Source: Sulfitobacter sp. JL08 (GTDB lineage Bacteria > Pseudomonadota > Alphaproteobacteria > Rhodobacterales > Rhodobacteraceae). Taken from it: a stretch of DNA of 64,000 nt. The notes under the pieces are model-generated. The model saw only the letters and a program-made list of their open reading frames with translations. It did no database searches and had not been told where the DNA came from. Shown here piece by piece: positions 39,114-48,062 of this stretch; the first letter of the stretch is position 1, and each line of letters starts with the position of its first letter. Made by a program: the position numbers and the translations under genes. Location of the stretch: the NCBI RefSeq assembly GCF_003352045.1, contig NZ_CP025815.1, positions 1,302,001-1,366,000 on the forward strand, written 5' to 3'.

Positions 39114-40238
39114 ATGGATGTTGTCGATCAACTAGGCGCTGTGCGCGAAGGAAAACTAAGCCGTCGGGCGTTTGCCAAGGGGCTGCTGGCGTCGGGTGTC
39201 GCAATGGCGACCGTACCGGCGGCGTCGCGTCGAGCGATGGCCGCACCCGAAGATCAGGCATCGTATTTCACATGGGGAGGCTATGATATCCCCGAACTGT
39301 TCCAGCCTTATGAAGCCAAGCATGGCGAGATGCCGAATTTCGCGATCTTTGGCGGGTCTGAAGAAGCCCTGACCAAAATGCGCGGCGGTTTCGTCGTCGA
39401 TGTGGCGCACCCGTGCAATTCTGGCATGCCGCGCTGGGTGCAAACCGGGTTGTTCCAGCCGATCGATACATCCCGGATTTCGATGTGGGGCGATGTGATG
39501 CCCGAACTGATCGATCTTCCGGGCAATGATGCCGAAGGCGGCAACGTCTGGATGGCACCGTTCGACTGGGGCCAGACCTCGGTCACGTATCGCACCGATC
39601 TGTTCGAGCTGGAAGGCGAGGAAAGCTGGGACATGCTGTGGGACAAGCGGTATGCCGGGCGTCTGGGGTCTCTGGCGTCTGCCGGTGATGCATGGTGGTG
39701 CGGTGCGATTAAGGCGGGCGTACCAATGTCCGAGATCGCAACCGAAGAGGCATTTACCAAAATCGCGGCCGTGATGCGCGAACAGCGCCCGCTGATCCGC
39801 GTATACACCGATGACACAACCACGCTGGAACAGGCGTTGTCATCGGGCGAAATGGCGGCGGCCATGACGTGGAACAGTTCTGCCGTTCTGCTGCAATCCG
39901 AAGGGATACCCGTGAAATTTGCACGACCCAAAGAGGGCGCGCTGACATGGGTGTGCGGTGTGATGATTCACAAGGACGCGCCGAACATTGATCGTGCCTA
40001 TGACGTGATTGAATCGCTGCTGAGCGTTGAATCCGGAAAATTCATGATCAACGATTACGGCTACGGGCATTCCAACATCCGGTCTTTCGACGAATTTGAC
40101 GAAGAAACCCTGGCCGGGTTGGGACTAAGCAAGAATCCGAATGAAATCCTGTCGGCGGGTCACTTCCAGCTGCCGCAGACACAGGAAGTCGAAACCCGCA
40201 TGAACGAGACGTTCGAGCAGATCAAGGCCGGATTCTGA
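39114..40238 (+). CDS. PotD-type ABC transporter substrate-binding protein
   Basis: A 374-residue periplasmic protein with a twin-arginine-like signal (LSRRAFAKGLLASGVAMATVP, cut near AMA-APE). The start of the mature part, ASYFTWGGYDIPELFQPYE, is the pattern of spermidine/putrescine-type binding proteins. AFDWGQ-like APFDWGQTSVTYRTD and AMTWNSSAVLLQSEG are ligand-pocket segments. AAAGGGAGACC precedes the ATG. It is the first of four transporter genes. The ligand is probably a polyamine or quaternary/methylated amine, judged from the flanking catabolic genes. Confidence 0.85.
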   Translation: MDVVDQLGAVREGKLSRRAFAKGLLASGVAMATVPAASRRAMAAPEDQASYFTWGGYDIPELFQPYEAKHGEMPNFAIFGGSEEALTKMRGGFVVDVAHPCNSGMPRWVQTGLFQPIDTSRISMWGDVMPELIDLPGNDAEGGNVWMAPFDWGQTSVTYRTDLFELEGEESWDMLWDKRYAGRLGSLASAGDAWWCGAIKAGVPMSEIATEEAFTKIAAVMREQRPLIRVYTDDTTTLEQALSSGEMAAAMTWNSSAVLLQSEGIPVKFARPKEGALTWVCGVMIHKDAPNIDRAYDVIESLLSVESGKFMINDYGYGHSNIRSFDEFDEETLAGLGLSKNPNEILSAGHFQLPQTQEVETRMNETFEQIKAGF

Positions 40239-40253
40239 TCCCGTCTTTTCAAC

Positions 40254-40285
40254 CCCGCCGGTGTAAAACGCCGGCGGGTCTTTCT
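40254..40285 (+). terminator. Intrinsic terminator or attenuator after the binding-protein gene
   Basis: CCCGCCGG and CCGGCGGG pair around a nine-base loop, with two more inner pairs possible, and TCTTTCT follows. It would lower expression of the permeases and ATPase relative to the binding protein. Confidence 0.7.
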
Positions 40286-40311
40286 GACCCTTAGTCAAAG
40301 AACCCAACCGT

Positions 40312-41247
40312 ATGGCTGATACGTCCCTTTCGCGCACGACGACGGATGCCGCCCCGAAAAGGCGATCAGGATCGCGGTTGTCGGTTCTTCTGCACCGCAA
40401 TGAAACGCTGCGCGGCTATCTTCTGATGTCGCCCACAATGCTGATTATGACCGTCGGCATTCTTGTGCCATTCATTATCCTGCTGGTGATGAGTTTCTGG
40501 ACCCGCGAAGGGTTCGGTTTTGACACCACGATGACGGTCAACAACTACGCCCGTATCTGGAACGAACCGATTTTTGGCGCCTTGCTGACGCGGTCCTTCT
40601 GGATTTCCGGTGTCGCAACCGTGGCCACTGTCGCGCTTTGTTATCCGATGGCCTATTACGTCGCCTTTCACGTCCATCGCAACAAGATGATGTGGATCAT
40701 TCTGATGACCTTGCCGTTCTGGACCAGCTATCTGCTGCGGGTTTTCGCTTGGAAGGTGATCCTGGGGTACGAGGGTGTGATCAATTCCGGCCTGATGGGG
40801 CTGGGCTGGATCGAGGCGCCACTGGAATTTCTGCTCTACAGTCAAACGGCAGTGGTGATCACACTGGCCCATGCTTGGGCGGCGTTTGCCATCCTGCCGC
40901 TTTATGTGTCGCTGGAAAAAATCGACAAGTCGCTTCTGGAGGCCGCAACCGATCTGGGGGATGGTCCATTCTACCGCTTTTTCCGGATCACTTTGCCGCT
41001 GTCGATACCGGGCATCATCGCCGCCTCGTTCCTGATCTTTATCCCGACCACGGGCGATTACATCACACCCGCCCTTCTGGGCGGGCCGGACGGGGCGATG
41101 ATTGGCAACTTTATCCAGCTGCAATTCGGCGCAATCAACAACTGGCCGATGGGGGCCAGCCTGTCGATCGTACTGATGCTGTGGATTGCCGCAATCGCTC
41201 TGGTGTTCCTGTTTCTGACCCGCACCACGCAGGACAAAATCGCATGA
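40312..41247 (+). CDS. PotB-type ABC transporter permease
   Basis: A 311-residue inner-membrane permease with six predicted membrane segments and the coupling loop LLEAATDLGDGPFYRFFRITLPLS. VPFIILLVMSFW and SYLLRVFAWKVIL are typical of PotB/PotH. About 35 polar residues precede the first hydrophobic segment. Its stop overlaps the next permease start (ATGA). It pairs with the following gene to form the channel. Confidence 0.88.
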   Translation: MADTSLSRTTTDAAPKRRSGSRLSVLLHRNETLRGYLLMSPTMLIMTVGILVPFIILLVMSFWTREGFGFDTTMTVNNYARIWNEPIFGALLTRSFWISGVATVATVALCYPMAYYVAFHVHRNKMMWIILMTLPFWTSYLLRVFAWKVILGYEGVINSGLMGLGWIEAPLEFLLYSQTAVVITLAHAWAAFAILPLYVSLEKIDKSLLEAATDLGDGPFYRFFRITLPLSIPGIIAASFLIFIPTTGDYITPALLGGPDGAMIGNFIQLQFGAINNWPMGASLSIVLMLWIAAIALVFLFLTRTTQDKIA

Positions 41248-42050
41248 GCAACGGTACCTATATCAAACGGCCCAACCGGCCCCTGCAAATATACGCGGTG
41301 ATCTTTCTGATCGTGCTCTATGTGCCCGTGTTGTTCATCCCGCTGTTCAGCTTCAACGATTCAATCTATGTACGCTTTCCGCTCAAGGGTTTTACGCTGG
41401 AATGGTACGGGCAGTTGTGGCTGCGCGAACCGGTGTGGAACGCGTTGTGGAACAGCGTCAAGGTGGGCATTGTCGTTTCGGTCATATCGACATTGCTGGG
41501 GGTCGTGGCTGCCCGTGCCATTACCCGCTACCGCATGCCGGGGCGCAATGCGATCGTGACATTTATCATGATGCCGCTGGTGATCCCGGGGATCATTTTC
41601 GGCGTTGCCCTTCTGGTTCTGATGAGCCGTCTTGGCGTGCCGCTTTCGCTTTACACCGTGACGCTGGGCCACCTGATCGTGTGTCTGCCCTTTGCCGTTG
41701 CCGTGCTGCTGCCCCGCTTCGAAGGCTTTGACCGCTCGATGGAGGAAGCTTCGGCTGATCTGGGTGAAAACGGCTGGTGGACATTCTGGCGCGTCACCTT
41801 TCCGATGGTCTTGCCCGGCGTGGTGGCCAGCCTGTTGTTGACGTTCACCATCTCTTTCGATGAATTCATCATGGCATTTTTCCTGACCGGTACTGATCCG
41901 ACCCTGCCGATGTATATCTGGGGCCAGTTGCGGTTCCCGCAGGAATTCCCGTCAGTGCTTGCGCTGTCTTCACTGATCCTTTTTGTTTCTTTCTTGCTGG
42001 TGTTTTTCGCGCAATGGATCGGACGCCGGGGATTGGATTCTGACACATGA
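41244..42050 (+). CDS. PotC-type ABC transporter permease
   Basis: A 268-residue permease with PVLFIPLFSFNDS near the start, LVIPGIIFGVALLVL in the middle and the coupling loop MEEASADLGENGWWTFWRVTFP. FTISFDEFIMAFFLTG is a PotC/PotI hallmark. The ATG at 41244 overlaps the previous stop. It forms a heterodimeric channel with the PotB-like permease. Confidence 0.88.
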   Translation: MSNGTYIKRPNRPLQIYAVIFLIVLYVPVLFIPLFSFNDSIYVRFPLKGFTLEWYGQLWLREPVWNALWNSVKVGIVVSVISTLLGVVAARAITRYRMPGRNAIVTFIMMPLVIPGIIFGVALLVLMSRLGVPLSLYTVTLGHLIVCLPFAVAVLLPRFEGFDRSMEEASADLGENGWWTFWRVTFPMVLPGVVASLLLTFTISFDEFIMAFFLTGTDPTLPMYIWGQLRFPQEFPSVLALSSLILFVSFLLVFFAQWIGRRGLDSDT

Positions 42051-42063
42051 CAAGGCCAAAACA

Positions 42064-43167
42064 ATGACATCTCCTGACGCATTCATATCCATCCGGAACG
42101 TCAACAAATTCTTCGGTTCGTTTCAGGCCATAGACGATGTTTCGATGGACATCGCGCAGGGAGAGTTCTTTTCCCTGCTGGGCGCGTCCGGTTGCGGCAA
42201 AACCACGTTGCTGCGGATGCTGGCGGGTTTTGAATCCACTTCGGCGGGAGAGATTTTCATTGATGGCCAGCCTTCGGCCGATGTGCCGCCCCACCACCGC
42301 CCCGTTAATATGGTGTTCCAGAGCTATGCAATCTTCCCGCATCTGAATGTGCGCGACAACATTGCCTATGGCCTGCGCAAACAGAAACTGCCCAAGGCCA
42401 AACACGCTGCGCTGGTTGATGAAATGCTGGATCTGATCAAGCTGCCCGGATATGGCGATCGCAAGGCCACGGAATTGTCCGGCGGACAGCGTCAGCGGAT
42501 TGCCTTGGCCCGCGCCCTGATCCTGCGCCCCAAGGTTCTGCTGCTGGACGAACCTTTGGGCGCACTGGACAAGCAGTTGCGCGAACAGATGCAACTGGAA
42601 CTGCGCGCCTTGCAGCGCAAGGTTGGCATCACCTTCGTGTTTGTCACCCATGACCAGGAAGAGGCGCTGACCCTGTCGGACCGTATTGCCGTTATGGCGG
42701 GCGGGCGTGTGCTTCAGGTTGATACGCCTTCCGGGTTGTACGAACGGCCCCAAACCCGCGAAGTTGCCAGTTTCATCGGCAACATGAACTTTTTCAGGGG
42801 TACAGTCCGGCGCAACGGGTCGGCAATGGCGGCGATCGAAACCGAAGGGCTGGGTCAAATTCCCGTGCCTGCCAAAGATGTCGAATATCCAGATGGCGCG
42901 CATGTGCAGGTTGCGCTGCGACCCGAAAAATTTGCGCTTTCCGCGACCAAAACAGATGCCGCGCACAGTGTGGCTGGCACATTAAGCAACGCGGCCTATC
43001 TGGGAGAAAGAAGCCATTATTATGTGACTATAGAGGGCAAGGATGATCCGGTTGCCGTATCAAGCCCGCACTTGGCACTGGTGAATAACGACACATCACA
43101 ACAGACTGGTGCGCCCATGTGGTTATCCTGGTCGCCCGAGTCGATTGTGGTGTTGGATGCAGGATGA
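42064..43167 (+). CDS. PotA-type ABC transporter ATP-binding protein
   Basis: A 367-residue ATPase with Walker A GASGCGKTT, Q-loop NMVFQSYAIFPHL, signature [15 protein letters not shown] and Walker B VLLLDEPLGALD. A C-terminal TOBE domain follows residue 280 (VALRPEKFALS, YLGERSHYYVT), as in PotA/PotG. It powers the two permeases. The ATG at 42064 is 14 bases after the permease stop. Confidence 0.9.
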   Translation: MTSPDAFISIRNVNKFFGSFQAIDDVSMDIAQGEFFSLLGASGCGKTTLLRMLAGFESTSAGEIFIDGQPSADVPPHHRPVNMVFQSYAIFPHLNVRDNIAYGLRKQKLPKAKHAALVDEMLDLIKLPGYGDRKATELSGGQRQRIALARALILRPKVLLLDEPLGALDKQLREQMQLELRALQRKVGITFVFVTHDQEEALTLSDRIAVMAGGRVLQVDTPSGLYERPQTREVASFIGNMNFFRGTVRRNGSAMAAIETEGLGQIPVPAKDVEYPDGAHVQVALRPEKFALSATKTDAAHSVAGTLSNAAYLGERSHYYVTIEGKDDPVAVSSPHLALVNNDTSQQTGAPMWLSWSPESIVVLDAG

Positions 43168-43209
43168 AACGTCTAGAGCAAGGGGCGAAACGGAAAACGG
43201 AATGTTAAG

Positions 43210-43869
43210 ATGAACCAGACGGTCAGAGCATCAAAGCCCGACGTCAAGCCCAAGGCGCGCACGGCCTCGAAAGAGGTGCGGCGCGGTCAGTTGATCGCAG
43301 CCACGATAGAATCGATTTCCAAACACGGCATCGGTGGAACGACCATGTCGACCGTGACGGACATTGCCGGGCTGTCCATCGGCATCGTCAACTTCCATTT
43401 TCAAAGCAAGCAAAACCTGTTCGAGGAAACGCTGGTTTTTCTGGCTCGCCAGCATCACGATCACTGGCTGAACGGATACAAGGATGCAGGGCTAAGCCCA
43501 AAGGACAAGTTGCAGGCCATTGTGGATGCGCATTTTCATGCGAAAATCTGTACCCACAAGAATCTGGCCGTCTGGTTCGCCTTTTACGGAGAGGCGGGGC
43601 GCCGCGAAACCTATCGCAAACTGATCGAGGATATCGACTCCGAGCGGTTCGAGATTTCGGTCGATCTGTGCACCCAGATTGCGAAGGAGGGTGGATATAA
43701 CGCCATCCCGCCGCACCAGATCGCCAACCTGCTCGAGGCGCTGTACGACGGGTTGTGGCTGGATATCCTGACCTATCCCGGCAGTTATTCGCGCCAGACC
43801 GCCCGCGCCCATATCGGGGCGTTTCTGGCCAACGTGTTTCCAGGGCATTTTGACATGCCCGAATTCTGA
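43210..43869 (+). CDS. TetR-family regulator, BetI-like
   Basis: A 219-residue repressor-type protein. Residues about 20-70 are the HTH (RRGQLIAATIESISKHGIGG, VTDIAGLSIGIVNFHFQSKQ). The C-terminal ligand domain resembles BetI (HFHAKICTHKNLAVWFAFYGEAG, LLEALYDGLWLDIL). BetI-like proteins respond to choline or other amines. It follows the transporter and precedes the TMADH-like gene; the two matching palindromes upstream of DMGDH and the transporter are its probable targets. There is no copy of the site directly before its own gene. Confidence 0.87.
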   Translation: MNQTVRASKPDVKPKARTASKEVRRGQLIAATIESISKHGIGGTTMSTVTDIAGLSIGIVNFHFQSKQNLFEETLVFLARQHHDHWLNGYKDAGLSPKDKLQAIVDAHFHAKICTHKNLAVWFAFYGEAGRRETYRKLIEDIDSERFEISVDLCTQIAKEGGYNAIPPHQIANLLEALYDGLWLDILTYPGSYSRQTARAHIGAFLANVFPGHFDMPEF

Positions 43870-43950
43870 ACCGAACCCGCCAGCCGATCTGGTCTGCACC
43901 TGATGCGCTTTCATCGGGCCGGATATGCTGCACCCCGAAGGAGCAAGATA

Positions 43951-46041
43951 ATGACCCGCGACCCACGCTATGACATCCTGTTCGAGCCGGTCAAAATAGG
44001 CCCAGTCACAGCGCCCAACCGGTTCTATCAGGTGCCCCATTGCACAGGCATGGGTTGGCAGCGGCCCCGCACATTGGCGGCCATGCGCGGGGTCAAGGCA
44101 GAGGGCGGTTGGGGGGTTGTCTGTACCGAATACAATTCTATCCACCCCACGTCTGATGATCTGCCCCATGCCTATGCATCGCTGTGGGATGATAGCGATG
44201 TGCGCGCGCACAGTTTGATGACCGACGTGGTGCATGAACACGGTTCACTGGCAGGGGCTGAGTTGTGGTATGGCGGTGCAAGATCATCCAACCTGATGTC
44301 GCGCCTGTCCTCGATGGATGTAGACAGCGTGCCCAATCTGGCAGGCCATCCGTTTCAGACCCGCGCCATGGACAAATCCGATATCCGGACCTTTCGCCAC
44401 TGGCACAAGCGCGCGGCCCTGCGCGCGCGCGACGCGGGGTTTGATGTTGTCTATGTCTACGCCACGCACGGCTATCTGATTTCAAATTTCCTCAATCCAC
44501 GGATGAACACACGCTCGGACGAATACGGTGGTTCGCTTGAAAACCGTGTGCGTCTGGTGCGCGAACTGATCGAAGAAACCAAGGAAGCGGTGGGGGACCG
44601 CTGCGCCGTTGCCGTACGCTTTTCCGCAGATGAGGAAATCGGAGAAGACGGTCAGCCTATTCAGGGTGAACGCCGAGAAATGCTGGAAATGATGGCTGAT
44701 CTGCCCGATCTTTGGGATATCAACATTGCCGATTACTCGCTTGAAATGGGCGTGTCCCGCTTTGTCAAAGAGGCATCGCTGGAACCTTACATGACATGGG
44801 TAAAATCGGTCACGTCCAAACCCGTGGTCACAGTAGGGCGCTTTACCTCGCCCGATACGATGGTGTCTCAGGTCAAGCGCGGGATCACCGATTTCATCGG
44901 CGCGGCGCGTCCGTCGATTGCAGACCCGTTCCTGCCCAGAAAGATACAGGAAGGTCGCCTGTCTGCCATCCGCGAATGTATCGGCTGCAATGTCTGTTAT
45001 TCCGGTGACAGCCTTGGCGTGCCGATCCGGTGTACCCAGAATCCGACCATGGGCGAAGAATGGCGGCGCGGCTGGCACCCTGAAAGCATTGCCAAAAAGG
45101 CATCGGACAGCCGTGTTCTGATCGTCGGGGCCGGTGCGGCCGGGCTCGAGGCGGCGCGCGCCCTTGGCGAACGTGGCTATGACGTCATGCTGGCCGAGGC
45201 CACGCGCGATATCGGCGGACGGGTCACGCGCGAGGCCAGCCTGCCGGGAATGAGCGAATACATCCGAGTGCGTGACTACCGCGAGCAGCAACTGATCGAA
45301 ATGACCAATGTCGATATCTTCCGCGAAAGCCTGATGAGTGCGCAGGATGTCATGGCGGTCGAAGCGGATCATGTCGCGATCGCCACCGGCGCGCACTGGC
45401 GCAAGGAGCTGTTCAACGAAGAGATCTATGTGCCGATTGCCACAGGCGATGCAGCCACGCGCGTCCTGACCCCTGACGATATCATGGACGGCCGGATGCC
45501 GGATGGTCCGGTACTGGTTTATGATGGTGACGGGTATTACATGGGCGGCGTCATAGCCGAGCGGATACGTGCGGCCGATCTGGACGTAACCTATTGCACG
45601 CCCTCTGACAGCGTATCGCATTGGGCGGGCAACACGTCGGAACGCTGGCGCATTCGAACCCATATGATGGGTCTGGGTATCCGGATCGAAACGGCCCACA
45701 GTTTGCACATGTTCGACGGGGAACAGGCTGTTCTGGAATGCGCCTATAGCGGCGCGCAAAAAACACTGTCGGTGGCAAGTGTGGTGATGGTGACGGCCCG
45801 CAAACCGAACGACGCGATGTTTCATGATCTGCGGGCAGCCGCAGGACCCGATGGTTTGCCCTTTACACTGACACGGATCGGGGATTGCGAAGCTCCGGCA
45901 ATCATTGCCGCAGCGGTTCACGCCGGACATCGCTATGCGCAGGAACTCGACTGCGAAATCGATATCGATATGCCGCTGCGTCACGACAGGCTGGATGTGG
46001 GGTTTGATACTGGAGCGGTGGCACCGGCGCGGTGGAAGTAA
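43951..46041 (+). CDS. Trimethylamine/dimethylamine dehydrogenase-like flavoprotein (DgcA-like)
   Basis: A 696-residue old-yellow-enzyme/FAD fusion. Residues 1-380 are an FMN barrel (LFEPVKIGPVTAPNRFYQVP, NPRMNTRSDEYGGSLENRVR). CIGCNVCYSGDSLGVPIRC supplies the 4Fe-4S cysteines. From about residue 385 comes an ADP/FAD fold (VLIVGAGAAGLEAARALGERG). This layout fits trimethylamine, dimethylamine and histamine dehydrogenases and DgcA of dimethylglycine breakdown. GAAGGAG precedes the ATG. With the TetR gene upstream, the amine-degradation link is strong, but the exact amine is not determined. Confidence 0.85.
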   Translation: MTRDPRYDILFEPVKIGPVTAPNRFYQVPHCTGMGWQRPRTLAAMRGVKAEGGWGVVCTEYNSIHPTSDDLPHAYASLWDDSDVRAHSLMTDVVHEHGSLAGAELWYGGARSSNLMSRLSSMDVDSVPNLAGHPFQTRAMDKSDIRTFRHWHKRAALRARDAGFDVVYVYATHGYLISNFLNPRMNTRSDEYGGSLENRVRLVRELIEETKEAVGDRCAVAVRFSADEEIGEDGQPIQGERREMLEMMADLPDLWDINIADYSLEMGVSRFVKEASLEPYMTWVKSVTSKPVVTVGRFTSPDTMVSQVKRGITDFIGAARPSIADPFLPRKIQEGRLSAIRECIGCNVCYSGDSLGVPIRCTQNPTMGEEWRRGWHPESIAKKASDSRVLIVGAGAAGLEAARALGERGYDVMLAEATRDIGGRVTREASLPGMSEYIRVRDYREQQLIEMTNVDIFRESLMSAQDVMAVEADHVAIATGAHWRKELFNEEIYVPIATGDAATRVLTPDDIMDGRMPDGPVLVYDGDGYYMGGVIAERIRAADLDVTYCTPSDSVSHWAGNTSERWRIRTHMMGLGIRIETAHSLHMFDGEQAVLECAYSGAQKTLSVASVVMVTARKPNDAMFHDLRAAAGPDGLPFTLTRIGDCEAPAIIAAAVHAGHRYAQELDCEIDIDMPLRHDRLDVGFDTGAVAPARWK

Positions 46042-46049
46042 GGACAGGA

Positions 46050-46547
46050 ATGAACATGTCTGATCAAATCTATCTGGATACGCTGTTGCTGTATTACGAA
46101 GAAGAAATCGAAGGCGAAGCCTATTTCGCCGAACTGTCGCAGCTGTTTTCACAGCCGGATCACAAGGAAAAACTGACCCTTCTGGCCAAGGTCGAACGCC
46201 ACGCGGCAAACGCGATCGAGCCGCTGCTTGCGGGCCATGGCATGCAACCGCGGCCCCTCCAAATTCTGACGAAAAGCGGGCGGGATCAGGCGCGCGCCAC
46301 CGCTGCGGACTGGCCCGCGCTGCTGGCTGACATGAACCAGAACTATCCCGGATTTCTTGAGGATTTCAGAGCGTTGGAGACGATGGCGCCCGCACCTGAT
46401 CGTGACCGTCTGGGGTTTCTGACGGAACACGAGGTTGCCGCGATTGCCTTTCTGGCCCGCGAAGGGCAGGGCGATGCAAATAGTGTTCAACCGTTGAACG
46501 CCTATCTGGCTGCAGACCCCGCTACATGGTGCGCGGGCAGGGGATAA
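46050..46547 (+). CDS. Uncharacterised helical protein after the TMADH-like gene
   Basis: A 165-residue, probably all-alpha cytoplasmic protein with no signal peptide. YLDTLLLYYEEEIEGEAYFAEL and the Glu/His-rich pattern hint at a ferritin-like helical bundle (E-x-x-H in VERHAAN), but no family is recognised with confidence. It starts eight bases after the dehydrogenase stop, so a helper role in that pathway is possible. ATG at 46056 is an alternative start. Confidence 0.55.
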   Translation: MNMSDQIYLDTLLLYYEEEIEGEAYFAELSQLFSQPDHKEKLTLLAKVERHAANAIEPLLAGHGMQPRPLQILTKSGRDQARATAADWPALLADMNQNYPGFLEDFRALETMAPAPDRDRLGFLTEHEVAAIAFLAREGQGDANSVQPLNAYLAADPATWCAGRG

Positions 46548-46553
46548 CGACAG

Positions 46554-46826
46554 ATGTTGCGATGTTTGATTTTGGGAATGGCCTTGCTGGCAGCCACCAA
46601 AGGCATGGCACAGAGTGAAGCAAACCCGGACCCTGCAGAATGCCAAAGCTGCACGGCACGGCATCAAAGCCTGCAAGCGCTTCAGGCCGCGCGCACAAAG
46701 CCCGAACAGGGACACTGCGAAGCGGCCCCATCTGCCCAGAACGCAGAAGGATCAGAATCTGCACCACCAGATGAATGTGCAGACCAAGCCCCTGCGGGCC
46801 TGTTGCCGCCCAGCCCAGAAGATTAG
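46554..46826 (+). CDS. Small secreted protein of unknown function
   Basis: A 90-residue protein with a signal peptide (LILGMALLAATKGMAQ). The mature part is Pro/Ala/Glu-rich and has four Cys (CQSCTARH, C in QGHCEAA and DECADQ), so disulfides or metal binding are possible. No domain was recognised. It follows the previous gene by six bases and is probably in the same operon. It could be a spurious reading of a low-complexity stretch, but the signal peptide argues for a real gene. Confidence 0.45.
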   Translation: MLRCLILGMALLAATKGMAQSEANPDPAECQSCTARHQSLQALQAARTKPEQGHCEAAPSAQNAEGSESAPPDECADQAPAGLLPPSPED

Positions 46827-46839
46827 CTGATGCGGGCGT

Positions 46840-46995
46840 CTATTTCAGGAAATAGGACGTAATCCTGCCCACGCCCTTGACCACATGATCGCGCGCTTGC
46901 GCATCCCGTCCGTGTGGCCCCAGCGCGTCCTTGGTGGCCTTTGAAATCTGGATATGTCCGGCCTTGCCCGTGGCTTCCAGCCGGCTGGCCAGATG
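46840..46995 (-). pseudogene. Class III nucleotide cyclase C-terminal remnant
   Basis: The minus strand reads HLASRLEATGKAGHIQISKA and ends VVKGVGRITSYFLK before TAG at 46840-46842. This is the C-terminal part of an adenylate/guanylate cyclase domain (VNLASRLE...VKGKG...TYFL). It is cut exactly where the IS6-like sequence begins at 46995, so the gene was broken by that insertion or a later deletion. Confidence 0.75.
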
Positions 46996-47318
46996 GCATT
47001 GTCAGAGGAAACCGGGTTGAGCCGGGCAGGGCGGTTTCGTACCTTCCGGACATGACTAAATCTGATCCATTTCGCTATTTCAAAACAAGTCGTGAGATTA
47101 TCCGTCTGGCGGTGATGCTGTACGTCCGGTTTCCTCTGTCCCTTCGCAATGTGGAAGATTTGCTCCATGAACGGGGCATTGATGTCAGCCATGAAGCCGT
47201 TCGATTTTGGTGGCATCGGTTCGCCGAAAGGACTGTTGCCGGTTTCCTGAGTGCGCAAAAAGAGATATCAAACAACGTAGTCCCGTCGCCAGAACACCAT
47301 CTGGCCGCTCACCAATAA
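46995..47318 (+). mobile_element. IS6-family element remnant with truncated transposase
   Basis: GGCATTGTCAGAGG at 46995 resembles an IS6 terminal repeat. From ATG 47052 the protein MTKSDPFRYFKTSREIIRLA continues with FPLSLRNVEDLLHERGIDVS and FWWHRF, the conserved N terminus of IS6-family transposases. Similarity ends at about 47222, and the DDE core is absent; the frame closes at 47318. It marks the left edge of the region with altered base composition. No gene is seen between it and 47366. Confidence 0.75.
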
Positions 47319-47366
47319 GTGGGCGTGGTTCAATCAGATCGGGCTCCAAGGGAGGATCACTGGCGT

Positions 47367-47996
47367 ATGAGAAATATCATCAGAATTGGCGTATTGTCTC
47401 AACCAGAGTTGCCAAAGCAGATTGAGCCCATGATTGAAACCATATTTCGAGAGCAGTTCAGAAAACTGAATTCGATCATCGGGGCAAAAAACATCGCTAC
47501 GGTCAGCTCAGTCAATTGTAAAGTTAGTGAATTGGCTTGCATCTGTGCTTTGGAGGAGGGTTTGAATCTCGAGCTTGAGCCTTTGGATTCGAACGCAGTT
47601 CTTGATGAAGAAGAGTTGGAAGTCCGGGCCAAGATCCACGCTGTTCTTGAAAAGCAACCACAAACAACCCAACTGAATGAAAGCGTTTCAGAAGCAGCAC
47701 TGATCGAATTTTCTGACATAATTGTGCTGGTGTGCGATAGGTTAGATTCAAATCAGATGTCTAGATTTGACGGCATTCGAGAACTTTTTTTGGAAAATGA
47801 CGCGAAAGAAGCAAAGATGGGGAGGTTAATAATCGATGTGAGTTGCCCAATGCGCTGGGCTTCGGATGCCGATAGTGAGGTGTATTTTGATTACTTAACA
47901 CGGGCTGCCGGGCAATTCGACGTATCCTCTGAAGTTGAGATTCCAAATCAATTGATAAAGCAATGGAAAGATACAATTTCCGCTGCACCTCACTAG
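47367..47996 (+). CDS. Uncharacterised protein, possible SLOG-like Rossmann fold
   Basis: A 209-residue cytoplasmic protein, AT-richer than its left neighbours. No family is recognised. Its order of elements (IRIGVLSQPELPKQIEPM, then a long helix, NIATVSSVNCKVSELACICA, and LIEFSDIIVLVCDRLDSN) parallels the SLOG domain of the protein at 59823-61559 (FTIGLTGHRDI, VELVTGLAQGADTLATEVA, RRSNVLIALWDGE). The glycine-rich GLAQGAD is not conserved, so nucleotide binding is doubtful. GGAGG lies 13 bases before the ATG. It is on the strand opposite to the ten-gene operon and ends 66 bases from it. Confidence 0.6.
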   Translation: MRNIIRIGVLSQPELPKQIEPMIETIFREQFRKLNSIIGAKNIATVSSVNCKVSELACICALEEGLNLELEPLDSNAVLDEEELEVRAKIHAVLEKQPQTTQLNESVSEAALIEFSDIIVLVCDRLDSNQMSRFDGIRELFLENDAKEAKMGRLIIDVSCPMRWASDADSEVYFDYLTRAAGQFDVSSEVEIPNQLIKQWKDTISAAPH

Positions 47997-48062
47997 GAGC
48001 GCCATATACAAGCCGAAAAGGCTAAAAGTTTGGCCGCTTCAGCCGTTCATGATTGCCAATGG

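Noticed and set aside
44482-46209. Long minus-strand frame opposite the TMADH-like gene
   Set aside because: Its composition follows the antisense of a clear enzyme gene, and no family similarity was seen.
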